A DNA stretch of 64,000 nucleotides from Janthinobacterium tructae (GCF_006517255.1 NZ_CP041185.1:4216001-4280000), one strand, 5' to 3'; positions 16,158 through 25,572 are shown, counted from the first letter of the stretch. Numbers and translations are program-made. The notes: a model not told the origin generated them from the sequence alone.

Positions 16158-18629
16158 CTAACTCGTCAGCGGCGGTACGGGTGCGGGCGCCACTGTCGGT
16201 GCAGGTACCGCCGCCGAGATGGCCGGCGTCTCCGGCTGCGCCTGCACGGTGCTCAGCACCATCGTGCTGGGCTTGGCAATCGCGATATGCGCCTCGTCCA
16301 GGCGCTTGAGCAGCTCGAACAGCAGGGCACTGCGGATGCCCGACGTCAGGCGCGGCGACGAGGCATAGCCGGTGGCGTTGAACAGCAACAGGCCATTGTC
16401 GATACCGTCGAGCTGCACGCTGGGCGCCGGCGTGTCGAGCACGTCGGGATTGTCGACAAAGGTGGACAGGATCAGCGCGCGCGCCGCTTGCGCATCCGTC
16501 CCCAGCGGCAGCGGCAGCTTGACCTGCACCAGACCCAGCGGATTGGCCAGGGTGACGTTGCGCACCGTCTTGGTGATGAATTCCGAGTTCGGCACGATCA
16601 CCGTGGAACGGTCGCCCAGCTGAATTTCCGTGGCGCGCACATTGATGCGGCGAATGTCGCCCTCCACGCCACCGAGCGAGACCCAGTCGCCCACTTTCAC
16701 AGGACGCTCGGCCAATAAAATCAGGCCGGACACAAAGTTCTGCACCACCGCCTGCAAGCCGAAACCGATACCCACCGACAAGGCCGACGCCACCCACGCG
16801 ATGCGTTCCAGGCCGATACCGGCCGCCGACAGGGCCAGCGCCACGGCCAGCACCCCACCGATATAGCCAAACAGGGTGATGAACGACACTTGCATGCCCG
16901 TATCGAGATTGGTAGTCGGCAAATAACTGTTTTGCAGCCAGCGCTTGAACAGGCCCAGCGCCACAAAGCCCACCACCAGCACCAGCAGGGCCTGGATCAG
17001 CGCGGCAGGGCGGATCGCCACCTCGCCGATGGCCAAGCCATCCTGCAGCTTGCCGACCCGCTGGAACAGCTCGCCCGGACCTTCACCGAACGGCGCCAGC
17101 AGCAGCATCAGGGCCAGCAGCACGACGATGGCGCGGCCGATGCCCGACAGCAGCACGGCCGCCTGGTCGCGTGCCTTGGGCGTGGCCAGCACGGGATTGA
17201 CGACGTCCGGCGGCGGCGGCGTGGAGGCCAGCAGCATGCAGATATCATCGACCAGCACCGTCAGCAGATAGGTGCTGCCCACCACCACGATGACCCAGGC
17301 GATTTGCTTGGCAATAAAACTGCCGAAGGCCACATAGCCGACCAGCAAACTGATGACGCTCGACGCCAGCGCCAGCCACAGCAGCACCGTGACGCAACGC
17401 AGCCACAGCGGCGTGACCAGGGTGGCGGGATCGGCCTGGCGCAACAAGCGCCAGCTGCGCTCGGCGCGCATCAAGCCATAGGCGATGGTCGTGCTCATCA
17501 CCAGGGCGACGATGCAATTGACGGCCACGGCCGTCGACAGGCCCGCATTGATGACGATGGTGACCCGTTCCGTGGCCCATACGAGCACCACGATGAAGGC
17601 AAACGTCGATGGAAAATGGCGCAAGCGATGCGCCAGCGCGTCGGGCAGGGGCAGCAAGCGCCACGACACGCGCCAGGGCGACAGCAGTGCGTGGCCCAGG
17701 CCCGCCGTAAAACCGGCAAAACAGATGATGCCGATCAAGCTGCTGAGGAAAGTCGAGGTTTTTTCAGACAGGCCGCCCTCCCAGCGCAAGCCCATGGCCA
17801 GCAATTCGGCCACCAGGCCCGGCGTGGCCGCCGCCAGCACCAGCACGGCCAGCGCATGCAAGGAGCGGCGCAAGCGGCCATGCGGCACGCGCGTGGCCGT
17901 GATCACCAGCAGATAGCGCGACACCCAGACGCTGGCGCCAATCACGGCCACGATACCGGCCAGCAAGCCGCCCCAGGCCGACCACGGCGTGGCGCGTGCG
18001 GCGTTGGCCAGCTCCAGCTCCAGCGCCCGCAGGCGTTGCAGATTCTGCGGCAATTCGGCATGCAGCTGTTTCCAGAAGGAACCGGCCAGGATGGACGCCG
18101 TGCGCTCGCCCAGGCGCGCCTGCAGCTGCGCGCGGCGCGCCGTCGACACCTGCTCGGACGCCTGCGTCGCTTCCACGGCCAGCAAGCGCGCCAGCTTCAC
18201 CTGCGCATCGAGCGCGCTGCTGGTGCGGTCCAGCTGGCTGCGCTGCGCCGCCACGTCAGGGGCCTCTTTCGCGCCCGCCGCCGGCTTGCCCAGCTCGGCC
18301 AGCCGCGCCTGCACGCTGGCGAGCGTGGGCGCGAGCGCATCGGCCACCTTGTCCGCCTCGGCGCTGGCCGCCAGCGCATCGGCACGCATCTGCGACAGAG
18401 TCGCGTCATCGAGATCGGCATCGCCATCGAGCGCCTTCTGGATGGTCGTGATCTGCTTGCGCAAGCCATCGAGGCGCTGGTCGGCCGTGGCGGCATCGTC
18501 GACGGGCTGCGACCAGGCCGGTGGCGCGGCCAGCGAGCACGCCAGCAGCAGGGTCAATAGCAGCGGCAATAGCCAGCCACGCCAGGGCTGGCGCGGGGAA
18601 GAAAAATGGGGGGTACGGAATGAAATCAT
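16158..18629 (-). CDS. Large mechanosensitive channel, MscS family with DUF3772 domain
   Basis: 823 aa. A signal peptide (about 1-40, ending PAWSQP) leads into a periplasmic coiled-coil DUF3772 region (45-210, repeated Leu/Ala/Gln heptads). About ten hydrophobic helices follow (220-560). The MscS core covers roughly 570-760, with the pore helix and beta domain VGIGFGLQAVVQNFVSGLILLAERPVKVGDWV, the standard MscS signature. The tail is Pro/Ala-rich. It should open under membrane tension to release solutes. Its stop directly abuts the stop of the convergent DUF2938 gene. Confidence 0.92.
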   Translation of the reverse strand: MISFRTPHFSSPRQPWRGWLLPLLLTLLLACSLAAPPAWSQPVDDAATADQRLDGLRKQITTIQKALDGDADLDDATLSQMRADALAASAEADKVADALAPTLASVQARLAELGKPAAGAKEAPDVAAQRSQLDRTSSALDAQVKLARLLAVEATQASEQVSTARRAQLQARLGERTASILAGSFWKQLHAELPQNLQRLRALELELANAARATPWSAWGGLLAGIVAVIGASVWVSRYLLVITATRVPHGRLRRSLHALAVLVLAAATPGLVAELLAMGLRWEGGLSEKTSTFLSSLIGIICFAGFTAGLGHALLSPWRVSWRLLPLPDALAHRLRHFPSTFAFIVVLVWATERVTIVINAGLSTAVAVNCIVALVMSTTIAYGLMRAERSWRLLRQADPATLVTPLWLRCVTVLLWLALASSVISLLVGYVAFGSFIAKQIAWVIVVVGSTYLLTVLVDDICMLLASTPPPPDVVNPVLATPKARDQAAVLLSGIGRAIVVLLALMLLLAPFGEGPGELFQRVGKLQDGLAIGEVAIRPAALIQALLVLVVGFVALGLFKRWLQNSYLPTTNLDTGMQVSFITLFGYIGGVLAVALALSAAGIGLERIAWVASALSVGIGFGLQAVVQNFVSGLILLAERPVKVGDWVSLGGVEGDIRRINVRATEIQLGDRSTVIVPNSEFITKTVRNVTLANPLGLVQVKLPLPLGTDAQAARALILSTFVDNPDVLDTPAPSVQLDGIDNGLLLFNATGYASSPRLTSGIRSALLFELLKRLDEAHIAIAKPSTMVLSTVQAQPETPAISAAVPAPTVAPAPVPPLTS

Positions 18630-18828
18630 GCGGTCCTATCGGCCAGGTCAATACGGGTGAAAGCGAGACAGCATCGCGCCAGCAGGCGCAGCGGCTGCAG
18701 CGGCCGGCACAGGGGCGATGGATATTACGGGAGTAAGCTTAACTGTACGGCAAACAGCGACAGCCTAGCGCACTCCAGCGATAGATGGCGGAAATTTTCG
18801 TGCGGCAAGAAACTGAGGAATATAGATG

Positions 18829-18871
18829 AACATAAAATTGTATTTATAACGGTTAAGTTCAATTTTATGTT
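18829..18871. promoter_or_regulatory. Inverted repeat upstream of HipB-like gene
   Basis: AACATAAAATTG at 18829-18840 and its exact complement CAATTTTATGTT at 18860-18871 are separated by 19 bp. The 319-bp region between the MscS start and the hipB start is unusually AT-rich from about 18800. HipB proteins bind palindromes in their own promoter, so this is the best operator candidate. I see no further gene in this region. Confidence 0.6.
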
Positions 18872-18948
18872 TATATATCATGAAACAATAACAAACATAT
18901 TCTTTCAATTAAGGACTACAATGTAAAAAATATGTTCACTTCCTTATC

Positions 18949-19278
18949 ATGACAAAACGTGCCCGCCCGGAAGACGCCATGCCGACGCTCGTCAACGAGC
19001 GGCTCAGGATATGGGGCCAGTGCGTGCGCAAGCAGCGGGTGCAGCAAAACATCACGGCACGCGACCTGTGTGCCCGCCTCGACATTTCGCATCCCACCCT
19101 GCAGCGCATGGAACGGGGCGAAGCGTCCGTCAACGTAGGCTTGTTCCTGGCCGCCTTCCACGTACTCGGTATCCTCGCCATCACGGCGCCTGAACCCGAC
19201 GTGGCGCTGTGGCAAATGGACAGCCCCAACATCCGCAGCCGCCCCGCCTTGAACGAGGGCGACGATGGCTACTTCTAG
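18949..19278 (+). CDS. HipB-like antitoxin, XRE-family DNA-binding protein
   Basis: 109 aa. A Cro/C1-type helix-turn-helix occupies about residues 25-80 (GQCVRKQRVQQNITARDLCARLDISHPTLQRMERGEASVNVGLFLAAFHVLGI). It precedes and overlaps the HipA-like kinase gene by 14 bp, the standard antitoxin-toxin order. It should neutralise the kinase and repress the operon through the palindrome upstream. The N terminus is extended by about 20 charged residues compared with E. coli HipB. Confidence 0.85.
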   Translation: MTKRARPEDAMPTLVNERLRIWGQCVRKQRVQQNITARDLCARLDISHPTLQRMERGEASVNVGLFLAAFHVLGILAITAPEPDVALWQMDSPNIRSRPALNEGDDGYF

Positions 19279-20509
19279 CCGTCCCTTGTTTGTCTATCTG
19301 CAGCGGCCCGACAACGGCGTGTGGGTAGTGGTGGGCCGCTATGTGCTCGATACGCAGACCGGCATCGGTAGCTTTCTGTACGCGCCCAGCTATGCCGATG
19401 CAGGCTTGTCCTGGAGCATCGATCCCGTCAATCTGCCTTTCATTCCCGGCATGGAACACCTGGCGCGCCGCTATGGCGGCCTGCATGACGTGCTGCGCGA
19501 CGCGAGTCCGGATTCCTGGGGGCAGATGCTGATACGCCGAGAACACCAGCTGGAAGAAAAAGCCACGGCGATCCAGTTCTTGCGCCTGTCCGGCGACGGC
19601 GACCGCTGGGGTGCGCTGGCCGTGGGCGATACGTCCAAACCGAACATCGCCAAGCTGACCAGCCCCAGGCTACATCAGCTTGACGCGCTGGTGCAGGAAC
19701 TGTTGGCCATCGCGGACAGCCGGCCGCCACTCAATGCGCCCTTGCGCAAGCGCCTGTTCGCGACCCCGAGCATGGGCGGCGCACGGCCGAAGGCCACGGT
19801 ACAGGACGGTGAAGATTACTGGCTGGTGAAACCGGGACTGATGACCGATACGGTCGACCTGGCACTGCTGGAACATGCAACGATGCAATGGGGCAAGGCG
19901 GCCGGCCTGCGTTTCGCCGACACGCGCCACCATGCATTGACGGCCGAACGCAGCGTCGTGCGCATCCTGCGTTACGACCGGCGCGGCGCGCAACGCGTCA
20001 TGACGGTCAGTGCCGCTTCGCTGCTGCAAGTGCAATATCCGCCGGTGGACGCGGCCGACAGCGATGGCACCAGCTATCCCCGCCTGGCCGAGGAGCTCCG
20101 GCGCATCGGCGCGCCACCGGAAGACGCCATCGAGCTGTTCGGCCGCATGGTCTTCAACGGCGTCGTCGGCAACAACGACGACCATCCGCGCAACCACGCC
20201 GTGCTGTTCGACCTGGATGCACAGCGCTGGCGCCTCTCGCCCGCGTTCGATGTCGTGCCGGATACGGAAGACGACCCGCAAACGCTGGTCATGCAAGTGA
20301 GCGCCGGCCGCCGCGACATCACCCGCGACGCCATGCTGCGCGATCACACCCGTTTCGGCTTCGCCACGCGCCAGCAGGCGGAGGAGTATCTCGATGCCTT
20401 GCTGGTGCGCATCGCGGACGCTTTTGCGCAAGTGGCGCCGCTGCTGAACGCAGCCTTGCGGGCACGGATGGCGGAGCGCTTGCAGGTGATGCTGGGGCAG
20501 TTGGCTTAG
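19265..20509 (+). CDS. HipA-like serine/threonine kinase toxin
   Basis: 414 aa. The N-terminal subdomain (1-110) has the HipA couple region (GRYVLDTQTGIGSFLYAPSY, LRDASPDSWGQ). A Gly-rich loop GGARPKA corresponds to the phosphate/ATP loop. The catalytic segment NNDDHPRNHAVLF matches the HipA N-x-D-x-H-x-x-N loop, followed by metal-binding LSPAFDVVPD. Key kinase residues are present, so it is probably active. E. coli HipA inactivates glutamyl-tRNA synthetase by phosphorylation; the target here is unknown. Translation is coupled to the antitoxin. Confidence 0.88.
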   Translation: MATSSRPLFVYLQRPDNGVWVVVGRYVLDTQTGIGSFLYAPSYADAGLSWSIDPVNLPFIPGMEHLARRYGGLHDVLRDASPDSWGQMLIRREHQLEEKATAIQFLRLSGDGDRWGALAVGDTSKPNIAKLTSPRLHQLDALVQELLAIADSRPPLNAPLRKRLFATPSMGGARPKATVQDGEDYWLVKPGLMTDTVDLALLEHATMQWGKAAGLRFADTRHHALTAERSVVRILRYDRRGAQRVMTVSAASLLQVQYPPVDAADSDGTSYPRLAEELRRIGAPPEDAIELFGRMVFNGVVGNNDDHPRNHAVLFDLDAQRWRLSPAFDVVPDTEDDPQTLVMQVSAGRRDITRDAMLRDHTRFGFATRQQAEEYLDALLVRIADAFAQVAPLLNAALRARMAERLQVMLGQLA

Positions 20510-20542
20510 GCGCAGGCGGGGTTTCGGTATTTCCCAAGCCTG

Positions 20543-21568
20543 TTAAGAGATTTCTCTTCGGATGATTTCCGCACCTGCACTGAGCGCATGCAATTTGCCT
20601 CTTGCCACCTGACGCGACAAGGGCGCCATGCCACAGTTGGTGCTCGGGTAAAGCTTGTCGGCATCGACAAAGCGCAGCGCCTTGCGCAGGGTGTCGGCCA
20701 CTTCCTGCGGCGTTTCAATGGTATTGCTTGCCACGTCGATAGCGCCGACCATCACTTTTTTGCCACGAATGAGTTCAATCAGGTCGATCGGGACACGCGA
20801 GTTGTGGCATTCCAGCGAGATGATGTCGATATTCGATTGCTGCAGCTTGGGGAACGATTCTTCATATTGGCGCCACTCGGAGCCCAGCGTATTTTTCCAG
20901 TCGGTATTGGCCTTGATGCCGTAGCCATAGCAAATGTGCACGGCCGTTTCGCATTTGAGCCCCTCGATTGCCCTTTCCAGCGTGGCAATCCCCCAATCAT
21001 TGACTTCATCAAAGAACACATTAAATGCGGGTTCGTCAAACTGGATGATGTCGACGCCGGCCGCCTCCAGTTCCCTGGCTTCCTGATTGAGGATCTTGGC
21101 AAATTCCCAGGCCAGTTTTTCACGGCTTTTATAATGGCTGTCATACAGCGTATCGATCATCGTCATGGGACCCGGCAAGGCCCATTTGATCGGCTGGCTG
21201 GTTTGCTGGCGTAAGAATTTGGCGTCCTCCACAAAAACCGGCTTGGTGCGGCTCACGGCGCCCACGACGGTCGGCACGCTCGCATCGTAGCGGTCACGAA
21301 TTCTGACGGTCTCGCGCTTGTCAAAATCAACGCCGCTCAGATGCTCGATAAACGTGGTGACGAAATGCTGGCGGGTCTGCTCGCCATCGCTGACGATATC
21401 GATGCCTGCCTGCTGCTGTTCCTGCAGTGACAAACGTAAAGCATCTTGTTTGCCCTCAATCAATTCCTCGTCCTGTAATTTCCACGGCGACCAGAGTTTT
21501 TCAGGCTGCGCGAGCCAGGAAGGTTTGGGCAAGCTGCCGGCAGTGGAGGTAGGCAATAATTTTTTCAT
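20543..21568 (-). CDS. mesD: Core-MetE methionine synthase (MesD type)
   Basis: 341 aa, equal only to the C-terminal catalytic half of cobalamin-independent MetE. The zinc-ligand pattern is present: HICYGYG (His, Cys), SLECHNS (Glu) and TNCGMAPL (Cys). DIIQFDEPAF matches the homocysteine-binding DEPA motif. MetE-core proteins next to a DUF1852 gene were described as MesD, a folate-independent methionine synthase that needs MesX and oxygen; the methyl donor is not established. It is the last gene of a minus-strand operon (msuE-like, mesX, mesD), 24 bp after mesX. Confidence 0.85.
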   Translation of the reverse strand: MKKLLPTSTAGSLPKPSWLAQPEKLWSPWKLQDEELIEGKQDALRLSLQEQQQAGIDIVSDGEQTRQHFVTTFIEHLSGVDFDKRETVRIRDRYDASVPTVVGAVSRTKPVFVEDAKFLRQQTSQPIKWALPGPMTMIDTLYDSHYKSREKLAWEFAKILNQEARELEAAGVDIIQFDEPAFNVFFDEVNDWGIATLERAIEGLKCETAVHICYGYGIKANTDWKNTLGSEWRQYEESFPKLQQSNIDIISLECHNSRVPIDLIELIRGKKVMVGAIDVASNTIETPQEVADTLRKALRFVDADKLYPSTNCGMAPLSRQVARGKLHALSAGAEIIRREIS

Positions 21569-21592
21569 GATCAGTAATGTCGTGTATGTTGA

Positions 21593-22573
21593 TTAAGCAG
21601 AGAGCGTGGTCGCAGCCCATTGTTCAAGAATATGCTTGTAGGGCTTGATGAAGTGCTCTTCCGTATATTTGCCCTGCTTGACTGCCAGCTGGCTGCGCTC
21701 TTCCCGGTCATAGACAATTTGCGTCAACGAATAATCCTGGTTCTTCAGGCTGGGCTGATAGAGTCTTCCCGCCGCAGAATTGGCGTTGTAAATCTCGGGC
21801 CGGTAGATCTTTTGGAACGTTTCCATCGTGCTGATGGTGCCGATCAGCTCAAGATTGGTGTAGTCGCCCAGCAGGTCGCCGATAAAATAAAACGCCAGCG
21901 GTGCCGCACTGTTTGGCGGCATGAAATAGCGCACCTGCATCCCCATTTTCTCGAAATATTCATCCGTCGAGGAGAACTCATTTTGTTGATACTCAACGCC
22001 CAGGATGGGGTGCTGGTTTTCAGTGCGCTGATAGGTCTTGCTGCTCGAGGCGCTGATGCAGATGACCGGCGCCTTGCTGAAGTGCGCTTTGTAAGTAGCT
22101 GATCTGACAAAGTGCTTGAACAGCTTGCCATGAAAATCGCCGAAATTGTCCGGCGTGCCAAAGGTCGATGTATTGTTGTTGTGCTCTGGCAGCAGCACGC
22201 TGAAGTCGTAATCGCGCACGTAGGAGGAGAAGTTATTGCCGGCGATGCCGGCGATGCGCTCTCCGGTTTTTTTATCGAGGATATTCGGCTTCAATATCTC
22301 GATCAGCGGAATATTCGCGCCTGCGGCATCCATATTCAACGCGACGGAAATGATTTCAAGTTCGACGGCGTAGCGGTCTGCCTTCGGGTTGTCCCAATGG
22401 GCCAGGTTGTTGAAGCGGCTGTCGATCATTTTCAGGGTGTTGCGCAAGTTCTCCTGGCGACGCTCTCCCCTGGCCAGATTGGCAAAGTTGGTCGTCAGGC
22501 GCGTATTGTCCGATGGGTGATAATTTTCATCGAAAACAATGCTCTTGATGCTGAATGCAAAATCTTGGCTCAT
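21593..22573 (-). CDS. mesX: DUF1852 protein, putative oxygenase MesX
   Basis: 326 aa soluble protein that fits DUF1852 from end to end: SIKSIVFDENYHPSDNTRLTTNFANLARG at the start, VELEIISVALNMDAAG, RDYDFSVLLPEHNNNTSTFGTPDNFGDFHGKL in the middle, and a C terminus with AAGRLYQPSLKNQDYSL. In Acinetobacter and others MesX is required for MesD activity and is proposed to be an oxygenase. It sits between a flavin reductase gene and mesD, which fits a flavin- and oxygen-dependent step. Base composition is somewhat more AT-rich than its neighbours, perhaps a sign of transfer. Confidence 0.88.
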   Translation of the reverse strand: MSQDFAFSIKSIVFDENYHPSDNTRLTTNFANLARGERRQENLRNTLKMIDSRFNNLAHWDNPKADRYAVELEIISVALNMDAAGANIPLIEILKPNILDKKTGERIAGIAGNNFSSYVRDYDFSVLLPEHNNNTSTFGTPDNFGDFHGKLFKHFVRSATYKAHFSKAPVICISASSSKTYQRTENQHPILGVEYQQNEFSSTDEYFEKMGMQVRYFMPPNSAAPLAFYFIGDLLGDYTNLELIGTISTMETFQKIYRPEIYNANSAAGRLYQPSLKNQDYSLTQIVYDREERSQLAVKQGKYTEEHFIKPYKHILEQWAATTLSA

Positions 22574-22643
22574 GGTGATCTGGTGTCCTGTTTGCTGCGA
22601 AAAGATGAATATGTTGCTTGCCTGGTGACCGTGCTGATGCGTA

Positions 22644-23237
22644 TCAGGCCGAGACCAGCTCTTCAGCGGTGGCAGATTGCGCCTGGCGCGTCAGGCCGAC
22701 CAAGGGCAATGCCCGTTGGACGGCCAGCGTGGCGCGCTGGATCAGGGCCGCGTTGTGCAGACGGTAGTCGAGGAAATCCCGGTCGGTCGCGTAGACGCCC
22801 AGCGGCAAGGTGCGTGCCTGGAAAAAGCTGAACAGCGGCCGCAACTGGTGGTCGATCATCAGGGCATGGCGCTCGCTGCCACCGGTGGCCGCCAGCAAGA
22901 CGGGCTTGTCGATCAAGGCATCCTGATCAATGAAGTCGAAGAAGTGCTTGAACAGTCCCGTGTACGAGCCGCGGAAGACCGGTGTTGCCACCACCAGGAT
23001 GTCGGCTTGCTCGACCGCCGCAAGTTCCCGCTCCACCGCATCGGGCAGGTGGGAGCGCCAGGTCGCGCCGGCGAGCTGCGGGGCGAGCTGGCCCAGTTCG
23101 ATCAGGCGTTGTTCGCACAGCACTTCATCGGCGATCAGGTCCATCAGGTGCTCGGCCAGGGCTGCCGCCTTGGAAGGGCGTTGCAGCCCGCCGGAAACCG
23201 CGACTAAGCGAAGTGGACGTGTCATGTTTGCTTTCAT
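22644..23237 (-). CDS. msuE: NAD(P)H-dependent FMN reductase (MsuE/SfnE type)
   Basis: 197 aa flavodoxin-fold reductase. The FMN phosphate-binding loop is near residue 15 (VAVSGGLQRPSKAAALAEHL). ATPVFRGSYTGLFKHFFDFID, typical of MsuE/SsuE proteins, and LLAATGGSERHALMIDHQLRPLF follow. It reduces FMN for a partner oxygenase. Placement directly upstream of mesX suggests it feeds MesX rather than an alkanesulfonate monooxygenase, as no ssuD or sfnG lies nearby. It is the first gene of the operon. A second ATG at 23225 is an alternative start. Confidence 0.85.
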   Translation of the reverse strand: MKANMTRPLRLVAVSGGLQRPSKAAALAEHLMDLIADEVLCEQRLIELGQLAPQLAGATWRSHLPDAVERELAAVEQADILVVATPVFRGSYTGLFKHFFDFIDQDALIDKPVLLAATGGSERHALMIDHQLRPLFSFFQARTLPLGVYATDRDFLDYRLHNAALIQRATLAVQRALPLVGLTRQAQSATAEELVSA

Positions 23238-23352
23238 AGGGAGTGATGCGCGAGGGCGAAGAATGCCAACAGCAAGAGGATCGATGATAGCGGCGAAGAT
23301 CGATGAAGTATAATGGTCTTATTTCATACATCCATGAACTTGGCTCATTCAA

Positions 23353-24246
23353 ATGCTTGAACGCATCCACCTCAGCATCGTCCAGCAGGTCGAAAAACAA
23401 GGGTCGTTGACGGCCGCCGCAGGCGTGCTGCACCTGACCCAGTCGGCCCTGAGCCACAGCATGAAGAAGCTGGAGCAGCAACTGGGCACCGACGTCTGGC
23501 TGCGCGAAGGGCGCAACCTGCGCCTGACGCAGGCCGGCCAGTACCTGCTGGCGGTGGCGAACCGGGTGCTGCCGCAACTGGACCTGGCCGAAGAGCGCCT
23601 GGGCCAGTTTGCGCAGGGCGAGCGCGGTGCGTTGCGCATCGGCATGGAATGCCACCCTTGCTACCAGTGGCTGCTCAAAATAGTCTCCCCGTATCTGGCC
23701 GCCTGGCCCGATGTGGATGTGGACGTCAAGCAGAAGTTCCAGTTCGGCGGCATCGGCGCGCTGTTCGGCTACGAGATCGACCTGCTGGTCACGCCCGACC
23801 CGCTGTACAAGCCGGGGCTGGCATTCGAACCCGTGTTCGACTACGAGCAGGTGCTGGTCGTGGCCAAGGGGCATGCCCTGGCGTCGGCGCCGTATGTGAA
23901 GCCGCAGCAACTGACCCAGGAAGTGCTCATCAGCTACCCCGTGGACATCGAGCGCCTGGATATTTACAATCAATTCCTCTTGCCGGCCGGTGTCACGCCC
24001 AAGCGCCACAAAGCCATCGAAACGACCGACATCATGCTGCAGATGGTGGCCAGCGGCCGCGGCGTGGCCGCCCTGCCGCGCTGGCTGGTCGAGGAATACG
24101 CGGCCAAGATGGACGTGGTGCCGGTGCGCCTGGGCGCGCGCGGCATCGCCAAGCAGATCTTCCTGGGCGCACGCGAGACGGACACCGCCATCGACTACGT
24201 GCGGGCCTTTATCGCGCTGGCGCGCCAGCCGGCCATGGCTCAGTGA
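23353..24246 (+). CDS. MetR-like LysR-family regulator
   Basis: 297 aa. An N-terminal winged HTH (GSLTAAAGVLHLTQSALSHSMKKLEQQLG) precedes an effector domain that resembles E. coli MetR: RIGMECHPCYQWL, FEPVFDYEQVLVV, LISYPVDIERLDIYNQFLLPAGVTPKRHK and QMVASGRGVAALPRWLVEE. MetR uses homocysteine to activate methionine genes. Divergence from msuE-mesX-mesD across 115 bp makes it the probable activator of that operon. Half-sites of the MetR type (TGAA at 23304 and 23335, TTCA at 23323 and 23348) lie between the genes, but with non-canonical spacing. Confidence 0.88.
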   Translation: MLERIHLSIVQQVEKQGSLTAAAGVLHLTQSALSHSMKKLEQQLGTDVWLREGRNLRLTQAGQYLLAVANRVLPQLDLAEERLGQFAQGERGALRIGMECHPCYQWLLKIVSPYLAAWPDVDVDVKQKFQFGGIGALFGYEIDLLVTPDPLYKPGLAFEPVFDYEQVLVVAKGHALASAPYVKPQQLTQEVLISYPVDIERLDIYNQFLLPAGVTPKRHKAIETTDIMLQMVASGRGVAALPRWLVEEYAAKMDVVPVRLGARGIAKQIFLGARETDTAIDYVRAFIALARQPAMAQ

Positions 24247-24309
24247 CGCATTGGCCAGCCCCTTGATGCCTCGCGCTCAGCCCTGGCGCGCGAGCGACAT
24301 CACGCGCGG

Positions 24310-25470
24310 CTATTCCCTGGGCCCAGCCTGCTTCGCGCTTTCCATGGATTCCACCGTGTCGAAAATATGCGCCAGCGCGCTTTCCATGGCACCGGCAGTC
24401 GCGTCGCCGCTCTGGTTGGTGATGATGAAGACCCCAAGCTGATATTGAGGAACGACGTAGGCGTAGCTTTGCGCGCGTGGCACGCCGCCATGGTGCACAT
24501 AATGCGTGCCCAGCTGGCGATTGCTGCCGATGTTCCAGAAATAGCCGATGCTGAAGTCGTCCTGAAAGCGCGCCAAAGGCTGGTGCGATTCGACGACCGC
24601 GGGATGGGCGCCCAATTGCAGGCGCAGGTACTTCACCATATCCGGCATGGTCGACTTCAGGTTGCCGGCCGCCCCCCAAGGCAGTTGTGGCATCGGTGTG
24701 GTCATGACGGGATTGTCGCTGTGGTAGCCGGGCGCCAGCCGGCCGGTATCCCTGGCGGTGATTCTCAGCCTGGTATCTTGCATGCCGGCTTCACGCGCGA
24801 GGAATTGCGTGAGCAGGACGTCATAGGGCATGCCGTAGATTTTTTCGAGCGTGTGCGCAATGAGTTCGCTACCGGCGCTGGAATATGCATAGTCCTTGCC
24901 AAGCGGACCTTTGATGCTGACCGTGTGCAAGTCCTGCCAGAATTGCTGTTGTCCGTAGTTGGCGTAGGCTGCATTGAGCTTTGCCGGCGTGGCGTGTGCC
25001 GTGAAATCCTGCAAGACGGTGTTCACCTGCAATGGCAACATGCCCGGCATATTGCTGGTGTGCGTGACCAAATGGCGCAGGCGAATGGGCTGCCCCTGCG
25101 ACTGCAGGTTCGGGTAGGCATCCGCCAGGTACTTTTGTATGGGATCGTCGAGCGCCGCCTTCCCATCCAGCACGGCGTTCGCCAGTAGCAGGCCAGCAAA
25201 AGTTTTGCTGACCGAGCCGATTTCATACAGCGTTGTATCGTTCGGCGGATTGGCTTTGCCGGTCTCCAGCTCGCCTTGATGCAGAATGAATTCCTTGCCG
25301 CGATACACGACAGCAATCGAGGTCGCGTGCAGCAATGTTGACTGCAGCAGGGTGGTCGCGGTCTGGCGCATTGCCGCAGGAATATCATGCGCAGGTGCTG
25401 TGGCTGCGGGCTTGCAAGCTGCCAGCACGAGTGTCATTCCAGTCATGATTGCGGCGAGTTTTATCATCAT
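24310..25470 (-). CDS. Beta-lactamase-fold serine hydrolase, lipoprotein
   Basis: 386 aa from ATG 25470 (ATGs at 25479 and 25467, and an upstream start at 25506, are also possible). A lipoprotein signal ends at VLAAC. The class C/PBP fold shows the nucleophile motif S-V-S-K (EIGSVSKTFAGLLLANAVLDGKAALDDPI), LVTHTSNMPG, the second motif as Y-S-S (AYSSAGSELIAHTLEKIYG) instead of Y-x-N, and HHGG near the C terminus. True AmpC activity is doubtful; an esterase or peptidase role at the cell envelope is as likely. It converges on the MetR-like gene. Confidence 0.8.
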   Translation of the reverse strand: MMIKLAAIMTGMTLVLAACKPAATAPAHDIPAAMRQTATTLLQSTLLHATSIAVVYRGKEFILHQGELETGKANPPNDTTLYEIGSVSKTFAGLLLANAVLDGKAALDDPIQKYLADAYPNLQSQGQPIRLRHLVTHTSNMPGMLPLQVNTVLQDFTAHATPAKLNAAYANYGQQQFWQDLHTVSIKGPLGKDYAYSSAGSELIAHTLEKIYGMPYDVLLTQFLAREAGMQDTRLRITARDTGRLAPGYHSDNPVMTTPMPQLPWGAAGNLKSTMPDMVKYLRLQLGAHPAVVESHQPLARFQDDFSIGYFWNIGSNRQLGTHYVHHGGVPRAQSYAYVVPQYQLGVFIITNQSGDATAGAMESALAHIFDTVESMESAKQAGPRE

Positions 25471-25572
25471 GCGCACCATCCAGGGGGGAGGGGCATTCTC
25501 GCACAATGGATTCCGCGGTGACAGAAAAAAGTCACTCGTATGGTTTGTCCAGATAGTGAACGGCGGTGCTGG

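Noticed and set aside
24310..25470. AmpC beta-lactamase
   Set aside because: The serine motif is present, but the second motif is Y-S-S rather than Y-x-N and the KTG motif is not seen; kept as a general beta-lactamase-fold hydrolase.
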